A model generated the notes under the pieces. That model was not told where the DNA came from. It was given only the letters and a program-made list of their open reading frames with translations, and did not search any database. Source: Marininema mesophilum (GTDB lineage: Bacteria > Bacillota > Bacilli > Thermoactinomycetales > DSM-45169). From it: DNA of 64,000 nucleotides. A program made the translations under genes and the position numbers. Of the stretch, positions 16,715 through 25,217 are shown in pieces; positions within the stretch are counted from its first letter, which is position 1; every line of letters starts with the position of its first letter. Location of the stretch: contig NZ_FNNQ01000008.1 of the NCBI RefSeq assembly GCF_900106775.1, positions 1 to 64,000 on the forward strand, given 5' to 3'.

Positions 16715-18256
16715 TTGGAACACCTTGCAAATAAACAAAAGATTACAATAATGTTAGCCAGCATGGCTTCCATGTTATTTGCTTCACTCAATCAAACCAT
16801 CGTAGGCACAGCACTTCCACACATCGTGAGCCAGTTGGGTGGAATGAAGTATTTTAATTGGGTCTTTACAATTTTCATGCTCACATCTAGCATCACGGCG
16901 ATTCTTGTCGGAAAACTATCTGATATGTATGGTCGTAAACCTTTTATCCTTGCTGGATTGGGCACTTTTATTATAGGCTCTTTTTTATGCGGAACTTCAA
17001 CCGATATGTTCCAACTGATCGCGTATCGTGGACTCCAGGGATTTGGTTGTGGGATGATCATCTCCACCTCCTTTGCAGCTATTGGAGATCTATTTCCCCC
17101 TCGGGAACGTGGACGGTGGCAGGGAGCAATGACCGCTACCTATGGCTTGGCAAGTGTAATCGGCCCCACTCTAGGTGGGTATATTGTAGATAATTTTAAT
17201 TGGGAGTGGGTTTTTTGGATTTTTCTCCCGGTTGGTGCTATCGCCTTCTTTTTCATCTGGCGAATGTTCCCACAAGCCACGCAACGAAATCATACATCGA
17301 TTGATTATGCAGGCTCCGTATTTCTCACAGTTACGATTGTCCCTCTCCTCCTTGCCTTTAGTTGGGCAGGAAGGGATTACGCCTGGTCATCACTCACCAT
17401 TCTTGCCCTCTTCGCCATTTCCCTTATATCTCTGGCTCTCTTTATCTGGATTGAGAATCGAGCAGAAAATCCTGTATTACCTCTTCATTTATTTAAAATT
17501 TCTTCCTTCAACCTAGCTAATATCATCGTATTTTTAATCGGTATGGGTATGTTTGTAGTCATCATGTACATGCCTTTTTATATACAAGGTGTTATGGGAA
17601 TCTCAGCAGAAAAGACTGGACTTTTCATGATGGCGATCACCCTTTCCATGGTTGTCTCTAGTGTGCTAAGTGGGCAGATAATTAGTAAAACAGGTAAATA
17701 TAAAAAATTAGGTCTTCTTGGGCTTCTCTTTATGGGAAGCGGAATGTTCCTCCTTTCCACGATGAACCCAGGGACTAGTCATTTAATTCTTGGAGGCTAC
17801 CTTGCTCTTACCGGCTTCGGACTTGGGTTGTCCTTATCCCTATATAATCTCGTTTCACAGAATTCTGTTCCTCAATCTCACTTAGGAGTTGCTACTTCCG
17901 CTAGTCAACTTTTTCGACAAATGGGAGGAACTATCGGGGTATCGATTATGGGTGGGATCATGCTCACCCGAATGCAGAGTCGGATCAGCTCTTCGTTAGC
18001 ACAGGCACCCGAATCCTTTAGCAAGTTAACTGCCTTAAAAGATCCTGAAATCCTCCTTTCGCCGGATAAACTAGCAACCATCAAGGCTGAACTGCCAGCT
18101 AATTTGAATACCTCCTTTACACAACTCCTCCATCATTTACGTGAGGCCATGGGTTTTGCCCTCGATGGAGTTTTCCTGACGGGGTCTGGCATACTGGCAT
18201 TCGCATTCCTCCTAGCTTGCTTCCTCAAGGAAATTCCGCTCAGAACAAGTAATTAG
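16715..18256 (+). CDS. MFS transporter, DHA2 (EmrB/QacA) drug exporter type
   Basis: A 513-residue, about 14-helix major facilitator protein. It has motif D1 near the N-terminus (SLNQTIVGTALPHIV), motif A (GKLSDMYGRKPF) and the motif C region (YGLASVIGPTLGGYIVDNF, GP-x-x-GG) that marks exporters. Expected to expel drugs or lipophilic compounds by proton antiport. TTG start at 16715 with GGAG ten bases upstream, 13 bases after marR, so translationally close and probably MarR controlled. A terminator follows at 18301. Confidence 0.9.
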   Translation: MEHLANKQKITIMLASMASMLFASLNQTIVGTALPHIVSQLGGMKYFNWVFTIFMLTSSITAILVGKLSDMYGRKPFILAGLGTFIIGSFLCGTSTDMFQLIAYRGLQGFGCGMIISTSFAAIGDLFPPRERGRWQGAMTATYGLASVIGPTLGGYIVDNFNWEWVFWIFLPVGAIAFFFIWRMFPQATQRNHTSIDYAGSVFLTVTIVPLLLAFSWAGRDYAWSSLTILALFAISLISLALFIWIENRAENPVLPLHLFKISSFNLANIIVFLIGMGMFVVIMYMPFYIQGVMGISAEKTGLFMMAITLSMVVSSVLSGQIISKTGKYKKLGLLGLLFMGSGMFLLSTMNPGTSHLILGGYLALTGFGLGLSLSLYNLVSQNSVPQSHLGVATSASQLFRQMGGTIGVSIMGGIMLTRMQSRISSSLAQAPESFSKLTALKDPEILLSPDKLATIKAELPANLNTSFTQLLHHLREAMGFALDGVFLTGSGILAFAFLLACFLKEIPLRTSN

Positions 18257-18300
18257 GAGGTCCCCGCAAACGACTCTAGAAAAAACTACCCGTGGTTCTT

Positions 18301-18354
18301 ATTTCCTCAGCAAAAAGCGATCCGTTAAACAGGGTCGCTTTTTGTTGAGGAAAT
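18301..18354. terminator. Strong hairpin terminator after the MFS exporter
   Basis: Long inverted repeat, ATTTCCTC...AAAAAGCGA pairing with TCGCTTTTT...GAGGAAAT around a GTTAAACA loop. Likely the plus-strand terminator of marR-MFS; T-rich on both strands. Confidence 0.8.
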
Positions 18355-18450
18355 AATTAATTTTATCTTTGTGTTAAATATCACCAAGAGAGGAAAGGGG
18401 GGAGTTAAAGGGTCCTGTGATTGAACGAGCGAAAAAAACTGTAGGATCTA

Positions 18451-19101
18451 TCATTTTTGCTTTACAAAGCTGCGGCTAAATCGACGAAATAACCAAGGAG
18501 AGATAGCAAGCAAAAGAGCACCTCCAAGAGAAGCAAAAAAGACCGGGGAAAACAAATCGTGTAAAGAATACCCTAAGTAATTAAAGACAAAGGCTCCAGG
18601 AAGAACTCCGATCAGTGTCCCCAGATAATAGTCCCTTGCCCCTGTACGGGAAAATCCCGCTCCATAACTTACAGCATCAAAGGGAAGAATGGGGATCAAA
18701 CGCAGGAGGAAAATGGTGCGAAATCCCTCATCCACCATCCATTTTTCCCAACGAGCATAACTACCTAACCAGCGGCTGACTGTCTCCTTTCCCAACCATC
18801 GTGCAAGAGTAAAAGCCACCATCGCCCCGCCAAGGGAGCCAATCACATCGAGTATAGTTCCCCACCATGGACCAAAGGTAATACCAGAAGCAACGGCTAA
18901 GACAACAGCAGGAACTAAAAATAATGGCCGCATAACATGCATCAGTAGATAAAGGATCGGTGCCCAAACACCAAAGGATAAGACAAAATACCGAATCGAC
19001 TCTGGGCTTAATTGTCTCAGGTCTAAAAAAAGGAAAATACAAGCACCAAGTGCTAGAAGGATTAGCAATAATATTATGGACAAATTTTTCTTGATCACCA
19101 T
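18451..19101 (-). CDS. TVP38/TMEM64 (DedA-like, VTT domain) membrane protein
   Basis: A 216-residue membrane protein with about five to six hydrophobic segments and the VTT/SNARE-associated core: ASGITFGPWWGTILDVIGSLGGAM, ARWLGKET, and the family motif FRTIFLLRLIPILPFDAVSY with its Arg and Pro residues. VTT proteins relate to lipid scramblases and undecaprenyl-phosphate or phospholipid flippases. In B. subtilis a TVP38 protein (YtxB) sits in this chromosomal neighbourhood, which fits. ATG 19101 follows AGAGGAAG. Specific lipid substrate unknown. Confidence 0.85.
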   Translation of the reverse strand: MVIKKNLSIILLLILLALGACIFLFLDLRQLSPESIRYFVLSFGVWAPILYLLMHVMRPLFLVPAVVLAVASGITFGPWWGTILDVIGSLGGAMVAFTLARWLGKETVSRWLGSYARWEKWMVDEGFRTIFLLRLIPILPFDAVSYGAGFSRTGARDYYLGTLIGVLPGAFVFNYLGYSLHDLFSPVFFASLGGALLLAISPWLFRRFSRSFVKQK

Positions 19102-19248
19102 TTACCCACACTTCCTCTCAAGCACAGCCTCTTCAGTATTATCCCCTATCCCCACTAAATCCTTCCTTTTCCTTTTAATATCTAAATTGGCACACTATTT
19201 TAGTAGTGCTTCAACAACTTGCAAAACCTTCTATTTGCTTAATTCCAC

Positions 19249-19288
19249 AAAAAAACCCCCTACAATCTAGTAGATTGTAGGGGGTTTA
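19249..19288 (-). terminator. Terminator of infC-rpmI-rplT
   Basis: Minus-strand stem AAACCCCCTACAATCTA/TAGATTGTAGGGGGTTT followed by T-run, eight bases after the rplT stop. Confidence 0.93.
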
Positions 19289-19296
19289 CTCCTTTA

Positions 19297-19656
19297 TTAA
19301 GCGTTTACCTTGCCCTTAGCAAGCTTAGCAAGCTCGGAAAAAGCTTTTTCGTCACGAACAGCTAGGTCAGCTAACATCTTACGGTTGACGTTAACCCCTG
19401 CTTGCTTCAAGCCATACATCAGCTTGCTGTAAGACAAGCCGTTCATACGTGCAGCAGCATTGATCCGGGTGATCCACAGTTTGCGGAAGTCCCGTTTTTT
19501 CTGGCGACGGTCGCGATATGCAAACATCAACGATTTCATTACTGCTTGTTTTGCCGTTTTAAAGAGCGTATGTTTTGAACCGTAGTAACCGCGGGCGAGC
19601 TTTAAAACCTTTTTGCGACGCCGACGAGTAACGGTACCGCCTTTTACACGTGCCAT
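19297..19656 (-). CDS. rplT: 50S ribosomal protein L20
   Basis: 119 residues, standard length, with the basic N-terminus VKGGTVTRRRRKKVLKLARGYYG and the C-terminal globular domain (WITRINAAARMNGLSYSKLM). L20 is an early 23S rRNA-binding assembly protein and in bacilli also represses its own operon by binding the infC leader. Third gene of infC-rpmI-rplT, followed by a terminator. Confidence 0.98.
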   Translation of the reverse strand: MARVKGGTVTRRRRKKVLKLARGYYGSKHTLFKTAKQAVMKSLMFAYRDRRQKKRDFRKLWITRINAAARMNGLSYSKLMYGLKQAGVNVNRKMLADLAVRDEKAFSELAKLAKGKVNA

Positions 19657-19696
19657 GATAAATTCCCTCCAGACTCAAAACGGTTCGTCCGTGTAG

Positions 19697-19894
19697 TTAC
19701 TTATAAGCGATCAGTTGTTTGGTGCGCTTTACATCACCTTTAGCCATTAAGGCACCTTTGCGCAATTTACGTTTACGCTTTGGGCTTTTGCTTTCAAGAA
19801 TATGATTGGTAAACGCATGGTTGCGTTTGATCTTGCCGGTGCCGGTTTTGTTGAAACGCTTTGCGGCCGCACGGCGCGTCTTCATTTTCGGCAT
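19697..19894 (-). CDS. rpmI: 50S ribosomal protein L35
   Basis: 65 residues beginning MPKMKTRRAAAKRF, the usual L35 N-terminus, and rich in Lys/Arg throughout. The ATG at 19894 is chosen because AGGAG is eight bases upstream and the resulting N-terminus is canonical; an in-frame GTG at 19903 would overlap that site. Lies between infC and rplT, 12 bases after infC. Confidence 0.97.
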   Translation of the reverse strand: MPKMKTRRAAAKRFNKTGTGKIKRNHAFTNHILESKSPKRKRKLRKGALMAKGDVKRTKQLIAYK

Positions 19895-19906
19895 GGGGGT
19901 CACTCC

Positions 19907-20428
19907 TCAGCTGTTGGTGTTTTTCGGTGCCAGTATCATAATCATCTGACGACCTTCCAGCTTGGGCTGGCGCTCCACATCTCCGAGATCCTTCACTTCT
20001 TCCGCTACCCGAGTCAGCATCTTCCGACCTAGGTCTTGGTGGGTAATTTCCCGACCACGGAAACGGATGGAAAGCTTTACTTTATCTCCGTTGGAAAGAA
20101 ACTTTTTCACGTTGCGAAGCTTGGTGTTCACATCGTGATCTTCGATGTTAGAGCTAAAGCGAACTTCTTTAAGTTGAACGGTCTTCTGGTTCTTACGCGC
20201 CTCTTTCTCCCGCTTACTCTGCTCATAACGGTATTTGCCGTAATCCATAATCCGACAAACAGGCGGTTTGGCCTGAGGAGCGACGTTCACGAGGTCCAGC
20301 TCGGCTTCTTGTGCCATGCTAAGTGCCTCGCGGAGAGGTTTAATACCCAATTGGTTCCCTTCCGCATCGATCAACCGCACCTCTCGGGCACGGATCGCCT
20401 CGTTCAGCTGTTGCTGTTCCCTGCTAAT
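19907..20428 (-). CDS. infC: Translation initiation factor IF-3, AUU start
   Basis: IF-3 prevents subunit association and proofreads the initiator codon. The protein is 173 residues when started at ATT 20428, which has GGAGGTG eight bases upstream and restores the family N-terminus (NEAIRAREVRLIDAEGNQLG). A GTG at 20380 would drop this conserved part. The rare AUU start is the known device by which IF-3 discriminates against its own mRNA. N-domain to about residue 85, then the linker and C-domain with KVKLSIRFRGREITHQDLG. First gene of the operon. Confidence 0.95.
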   Translation of the reverse strand: MSREQQQLNEAIRAREVRLIDAEGNQLGIKPLREALSMAQEAELDLVNVAPQAKPPVCRIMDYGKYRYEQSKREKEARKNQKTVQLKEVRFSSNIEDHDVNTKLRNVKKFLSNGDKVKLSIRFRGREITHQDLGRKMLTRVAEEVKDLGDVERQPKLEGRQMIMILAPKNTNS

Positions 20429-20444
20429 AACCTGCCACCTCCGA

Positions 20445-20700
20445 TGGAAAGTTCATTGACGTACCCAGGATTTCTCACCCAAAAACAGATCCCACTGTCA
20501 GGGGTGAAGGCTTCGTCCAAGCCTTGAACCTTTCTGGACTGCTCCCTCTGTTCGAGGGAACATCAGCAAAAGTAGGCATACAAAAAAAGGTGTTGGCAGA
20601 TGCCCACACCACGGCCCAATTCCATCATTCAGGATCCGGGAACCTGCCGACAGCCCTAAGCGTCGATCAGGTGAGAAGCGGGCGCTTCTGCTTGATACCT
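20445..20700 (-). promoter_or_regulatory. infC leader, L20-type attenuator
   Basis: About 250-base untranslated leader. It contains a terminator (GGTGTGGGCA/TGCCAACACC then TTTTTTT, around 20583-20608) preceded by a structured segment with CACCTGATCGACG and CTGTCGGCAGG. This layout matches the L20 leader of bacilli, where ribosomal protein L20 mimics its rRNA site and promotes premature termination. Assignment is from arrangement and recognisable sequence, not folding. Confidence 0.8.
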
Positions 20701-20705
20701 AAAAA

Positions 20706-20734
20706 ATACTATCACTTTAGTTGGTTCTTGTCAA
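20706..20734 (-). promoter_or_regulatory. Promoter of the infC operon
   Basis: Minus strand TTGACA (20734-20729), 17-base spacer, TAGTAT (20711-20706). It overlaps the stop codon of the adjacent thrS copy. Confidence 0.75.
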
Positions 20735-22647
20735 GAGATGGGAAGGCCTCCCTCTTTGATCTCTTGTTTTATCCTAGATATCACATTTTCCAACGGATAA
20801 ACCCCCAATTCACCGACTCCCCGTTCACGTAGAGAAACAACCCCTTGTTTCCTCTCTTTTTCCCCGATAATGAGCATATAGGGAACTTGTTGTATTTGAG
20901 CCTCACGAATCTTGTATCCTATTTTTTCACTTCGCGCGTCCAACTCAGCGCGGATTCCAGCTATTTTTAAACGATTAACCACTGTGAAGCCTTGATCGTA
21001 GTCCTCATCGGCAAGAGTAATCACCATCGCCTGTACAGGAGATAACCAAATAGGAAACCTACCCCCAAAATGCTCGACTAATATACCTAAGAAGCGATCA
21101 ATAGAACCAAATACAGCGCGGTGAATCACAATGGGCCGATGACGTTGATTATCTTCACCCACATAAGTAAGATCAAATTTCTCCGGCATCTGAAAATCGA
21201 GTTGGATGGTTGCACACTGATGACTACGTCCTAACGCATCACGGATATGAAAATCGATTTTCGGACCATAAAATGCCCCATCTCCTTCATTGATTAGAAA
21301 ATCGATTCCACTTTGTTCTAAAACATCCCTTAACGAAGATTCAGCTTCTCTCCACAACCCACCCTCACCCATTGAGTCGACGGGACGAGTAGAGAGTTCA
21401 ATAGTCCATTGAAAACCAAAAGTCGAGTACATTCGATCCACTAACTGAATCATTCTCATCACTTCTGCACCCACTTGATCAGACCTGACGAAAATATGAG
21501 CATCATCCTGAGTAAAGGTTCTTACCCGAAACAAACCTTGTAATGCACCTGAAAACTCATGACGATGTACTTGCCCAAACTCCGCTAATCGTAACGGTAA
21601 ATCGCGATAGGAACGCCTTTTTTGCTTATAAATAAGCATGTGACCAGGACAATTCATCGGTTTTAGAGCAAAGGGAGTTTCATCTACATCCGTATAGTAC
21701 ATATTTTCCCGATAATGCTCCCAATGGCCCGATTGTTCCCACAATTTTCGATTCATCATGAGTGGGGTACGCACCTCTTGATAGCCACTCTCCTGGTACA
21801 TCTTCCGCGCATACTCCTCTAATTCATTCCAGAGAACCATCCCCTTTGACAGGAAGAAGGGCATGCCTGGTGCCTCCTCAGAAAACATAAATAACTCCTG
21901 CTCTTTACCAATTTTGCGGTGATCGCGTTCCTTCGCCTCCTCCAAACGCAGTAGGTACTCATCCAATTCTGCTTTCTTCGGCCAGATGGTTCCGTAGATG
22001 CGTTGCAGCATCTTATTTTCAGAATTTCCCCGCCAGTAAGCACCTGCAACACTGAGTAACTTATATGCCCTCATCTTTCCCGTAGAAGGAAGGTGTGGTC
22101 CTCGGCAAAGGTCGAAAAATTCTCCTTGATGGTAAATCGTGATCAGCTCGTCCTCTGGGAACTCGTTAATGAGTTCCAACTTTAGGTGATCGCCTATTTC
22201 TTCATAGATCCGTAGAGCTTCTTCCCGGGAGACAACCTCTTTCCTCACCGGAATATCCTCCCTAACGATCTTCTCCATTTCCTTCTCAACTTTTGGCAAA
22301 TCCTCTGCCGTGATGGGTTTCGAAAGATCTATATCATAGTAGAATCCATTTTCAATCACAGGTCCAATCCCTAGTTTCACATCAGGATACAAACGCTTTA
22401 TCGCCTGCGCCATCAGGTGGGCTGCACTATGGCGATAGACAGCAAGGCCCTCTGCATCCTCTAAGGTGAGAATCTTCACCTCAGCCCCGTTTGGTACTTT
22501 CTCTGATAAATCCACCGTCTTGCCATCAATCATACCCGCTACCGCTTTTTTGGATAGGCCAAGGCTGATCGACGCCGCTACATCCTTCATCGTTATCTGT
22601 TGTTCAATAGCTCGCTCAGTACCATCTGGGAGACGAATCACACTCAT
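20731..22647 (-). CDS. thrS: Threonyl-tRNA synthetase, downstream copy
   Basis: 638-residue class II synthetase: TGS domain (1-62), editing/SAD domain (HSAAHLMAQAIKR ... CRGPHLPSTG), catalytic core with the zinc-site start MNCPGHM and motif HEFSGALQGLFRVRTFTQDDAHIF, then the anticodon-binding domain. The core is of the type with Gly-His after NCP, unlike the neighbouring copy (NCPHHM). ATG 22647 is preferred (GAGGAG ten bases upstream) over GTG 22656. It lies behind its own T-box. Together with the upstream copy it parallels the thrS/thrZ pairs of bacilli. Confidence 0.96.
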   Translation of the reverse strand: MSVIRLPDGTERAIEQQITMKDVAASISLGLSKKAVAGMIDGKTVDLSEKVPNGAEVKILTLEDAEGLAVYRHSAAHLMAQAIKRLYPDVKLGIGPVIENGFYYDIDLSKPITAEDLPKVEKEMEKIVREDIPVRKEVVSREEALRIYEEIGDHLKLELINEFPEDELITIYHQGEFFDLCRGPHLPSTGKMRAYKLLSVAGAYWRGNSENKMLQRIYGTIWPKKAELDEYLLRLEEAKERDHRKIGKEQELFMFSEEAPGMPFFLSKGMVLWNELEEYARKMYQESGYQEVRTPLMMNRKLWEQSGHWEHYRENMYYTDVDETPFALKPMNCPGHMLIYKQKRRSYRDLPLRLAEFGQVHRHEFSGALQGLFRVRTFTQDDAHIFVRSDQVGAEVMRMIQLVDRMYSTFGFQWTIELSTRPVDSMGEGGLWREAESSLRDVLEQSGIDFLINEGDGAFYGPKIDFHIRDALGRSHQCATIQLDFQMPEKFDLTYVGEDNQRHRPIVIHRAVFGSIDRFLGILVEHFGGRFPIWLSPVQAMVITLADEDYDQGFTVVNRLKIAGIRAELDARSEKIGYKIREAQIQQVPYMLIIGEKERKQGVVSLRERGVGELGVYPLENVISRIKQEIKEGGLPIS

Positions 22648-22669
22648 CCTGTCCACACTCCTCTTTTAT

Positions 22670-22940
22670 ATAAAATAAACACACCCGCCCCGTAAAGGGA
22701 CGAGTGTGTTACACGTGGTTCCACCCTAATTCGACTGAACCCCAGCAAAACTTAAGTACAGTCCTTGAACACATAACGGTGTGCGACCGGCAGTCGATAC
22801 TGGTTCAGTAGGATCATCCTACTACACGTTCCCAACTGCGACTCAGAGGGGGTGATGCACCATCCAGTGGGTTGGAAGGTTTACAGCCGGTGACCTTCCT
22901 TCTCTGTTAACCATAGATCAAGCATCCTGGCCTCATCATT
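22670..22940 (-). promoter_or_regulatory. T-box leader of the downstream thrS
   Basis: Contains GGGTGGAACCACG (about 22714-22726) and the terminator ACACACTCGTCCC/GGGGCGGGTGTGT plus T-rich tail (22672-22709). Shares ACCCCCTCTGAGTCGC with the other thrS T-box; ACC in it is a candidate Thr specifier. It begins only about 14 bases after the stop of the upstream thrS copy, and I see no convincing promoter between. Confidence 0.93.
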
Positions 22941-22953
22941 GTCGTTTCCTAAC

Positions 22954-24882
22954 TTATTTCTTATCCGCAATCACTTGTTGAATATCTGCAATCACTTCAT
23001 CAATAGGGCGAGCCCCTTGATCACCTACCCCCCGTTTGCGAAGGGCGACAGCTCTTTGTTCCTGCTCCTTTTCACCAATGACGAGCATATAAGGGACTTT
23101 TTGCAACTGAGCCTCACGAATCTTGTATCCGATTTTCTCACTACGTGCATCCAACTCTGCACGAATCCCTGCCGCTTTCATCTTCTCTACGACCTCTTGA
23201 GCATAATCGTGGAAAGAATCAGCAATCGTCATCACCTTCGCTTGTACAGGAGATAGCCATAACGGCAGGGCTCCCTTGTAATACTCGAGTAAGAAGGCAA
23301 CAAATCGTTCCATGGTACCCACGATCCCACGGTGGACAACTACTGGGCGATGGCGTTGGCCATCTTCACCGATGTACTCCAATTTAAATTGATTAGGGAG
23401 ATGGAAATCCAGCTGAACTGTAGAGAGGGTCTCATCTTTCCCTAGCGCGGTCTGTACCTGAACATCGAGCTTCGGACCGTAGAAAGCGGCTTCCCCTTCC
23501 GCTTCTACATAGTTGACACCCAGCTCATCCATGGCAGCCTTCAGCATTTGCTGGCTTTTTTCCCACATCTCATCATTATCCACATATTTCTTCTTATCCT
23601 TTGGATCACGATAGGATAAGCGATACCAGAAGTCTTTAATTCCAAAGTCCTTATATACTTGCTGAACCAATTGAACCACTTTGATAAACTCATCTTTGAT
23701 TTGATCTGGACGACAAAAGATATGCGCATCGTTCAAGGTCATCGCCCGCACACGCTGTAGGCCTGAGAGGGCACCTGACATTTCATAGCGATGCATCATT
23801 CCTAACTCTGCAATCCGAATCGGCAGGTTCCGATAGCTCTTCAGTTCATTCTTAAACACCATCATATGGTGGGGGCAATTCATCGGACGTAGCACCAACT
23901 CATCGTTATCCATCTGCATCGGTGGATACATATCCTCATGGTAGTGCTCCCAGTGACCAGAAATTTTGTACAATTCCACGCTTGCCAGGTGAGGAGTATA
24001 CACATGCTCATATCCTAAGCGCTCTTCTAAATCGACAATATAACGTTCAATCGTACGACGAACCGTTGCTCCCTTAGGTAGCCAAAGGGGTAACCCTTGT
24101 CCCACTTCCTTGGAGAGGGTGAAAATCCCAAGCTCTTTACCCAGTTTACGGTGATCCCGTTCCTTGGCCTCTTCTAATCGATGAAGATGCTCGTCTAACT
24201 GAGATTTCTTTGGCCAGATGGTTCCATAGATCCGTTGGAGCATCTGGTTTTCTGAGTTCCCTCGCCAATAGGCACCTGCAACACTAAGTAACTTAAAAGC
24301 TTTCATCTTCCCTGTAGAAGCCAAGTGGGGCCCTCGACACAGATCGAAAAATTCACCCTGGTGATAAATCGTGATCAGCTCGCCCGCTGGCAGTTCCCGG
24401 ATTAACTCCAACTTCAACGGATCTCCTACTTCTTCATAGATCCGCAACGCTTCTTCACGAGAAACAACCTGACGAGTCACAGGAAGATTTTCCTTCACAA
24501 TCTTTTCCATCTCTTTTTCAATCTTCGGTAGATCCTCTGCCGTGATCGACTCAGGTAAGTCCATATCGTAATAAAAACCATTTTCGATCACAGGCCCAAT
24601 GCCCAATTTCACATCCGGGTAGAGGCGTTTTACCGCCTGAGCCATCAGATGAGCCGCACTATGACGGTAGACTTCCAGTCCTTCCGCATCATCTAACGTT
24701 AGGATTTTCACCTCAGCTTCATTGGGAACTTCCCGAGAGAGATCCACAGGTTTCCCATCGATCATTCCTGCTACTGCTTTTTTAGCTAAGCCACGGCTGA
24801 TGGACTCTGCTACTCCTAGCACCGATACCTTATCTTCAAAGGATCGTTCGGTACCATCAGGTAAACGTATTACAACACTCAT
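22954..24882 (-). CDS. thrS: Threonyl-tRNA synthetase, upstream copy
   Basis: 642-residue class II synthetase with the same domain order: TGS, editing domain (HSAAHLMAQAVKR, CRGPHLASTG), catalytic core with zinc-site MNCPHHMMVF and MMHRYEMSGALSGLQRVRAMTLNDAHIF, and anticodon domain. The core resembles the staphylococcal ThrS type rather than the adjacent copy. The N-terminal 260 or so residues are far more alike between the two copies than the catalytic cores. ATG 24882 has GGGAG upstream; a longer frame to 24918 would run into the T-box terminator region. Confidence 0.96.
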   Translation of the reverse strand: MSVVIRLPDGTERSFEDKVSVLGVAESISRGLAKKAVAGMIDGKPVDLSREVPNEAEVKILTLDDAEGLEVYRHSAAHLMAQAVKRLYPDVKLGIGPVIENGFYYDMDLPESITAEDLPKIEKEMEKIVKENLPVTRQVVSREEALRIYEEVGDPLKLELIRELPAGELITIYHQGEFFDLCRGPHLASTGKMKAFKLLSVAGAYWRGNSENQMLQRIYGTIWPKKSQLDEHLHRLEEAKERDHRKLGKELGIFTLSKEVGQGLPLWLPKGATVRRTIERYIVDLEERLGYEHVYTPHLASVELYKISGHWEHYHEDMYPPMQMDNDELVLRPMNCPHHMMVFKNELKSYRNLPIRIAELGMMHRYEMSGALSGLQRVRAMTLNDAHIFCRPDQIKDEFIKVVQLVQQVYKDFGIKDFWYRLSYRDPKDKKKYVDNDEMWEKSQQMLKAAMDELGVNYVEAEGEAAFYGPKLDVQVQTALGKDETLSTVQLDFHLPNQFKLEYIGEDGQRHRPVVVHRGIVGTMERFVAFLLEYYKGALPLWLSPVQAKVMTIADSFHDYAQEVVEKMKAAGIRAELDARSEKIGYKIREAQLQKVPYMLVIGEKEQEQRAVALRKRGVGDQGARPIDEVIADIQQVIADKK

Positions 24883-24902
24883 CCTGCGACCACTCCCTTT
24901 TA

Positions 24903-25150
24903 GACAAAATAAAAACACCCGCCCCGTAAAAGGGACGAGTGTGTCACACGTGGTTCCACCCTTATTTAACTATACCAATCACAGGTATGGTATAGTCCTC
25001 AAGCACATAACGGCTGCTACCGGCGGCAGATACTCGTTCAGATAACATTCCCTGTCGCGACTCAGAGGGGGTCTTGCTTCATACAGTGGGTTGGAAGGTT
25101 TTCAGCCGATGACCTTCCCTCTCTGCTAACCATGATATGAAACACGCTGT
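24903..25150 (-). promoter_or_regulatory. T-box leader of the upstream thrS
   Basis: GGGTGGAACCACG core (about 24949-24962) and terminator stem ACACTCGTCCC/GGGGCGGGTGT with T-run (24908-24944). The stem I region carries AGACCCCCTCTGAGTCGC with ACC as candidate Thr specifier. Confidence 0.93.
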
Positions 25151-25188
25151 CCTCGTCCATGTCATTACTCACACCAAAATGTGTATGT

Positions 25189-25217
25189 ATCATATCACCA
25201 CCCTCTACCTGAGTCAA
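25189..25217 (-). promoter_or_regulatory. Promoter of the thrS T-box transcript
   Basis: Minus strand TTGACT (25217-25212), 17-base spacer, TATGAT (25194-25189), overlapping the ytxC stop. Confidence 0.7.

Noticed and set aside
18418..18480. Short plus-strand GTG frame after GGGGGGAG
   Set aside because: Only about 20 codons, overlaps the 3' end of the TVP38 gene antisense, no terminator or family.
22941..22990. Separate promoter for the downstream thrS T-box
   Set aside because: No hexamer pair with sensible spacing could be found in or near the end of the upstream thrS.
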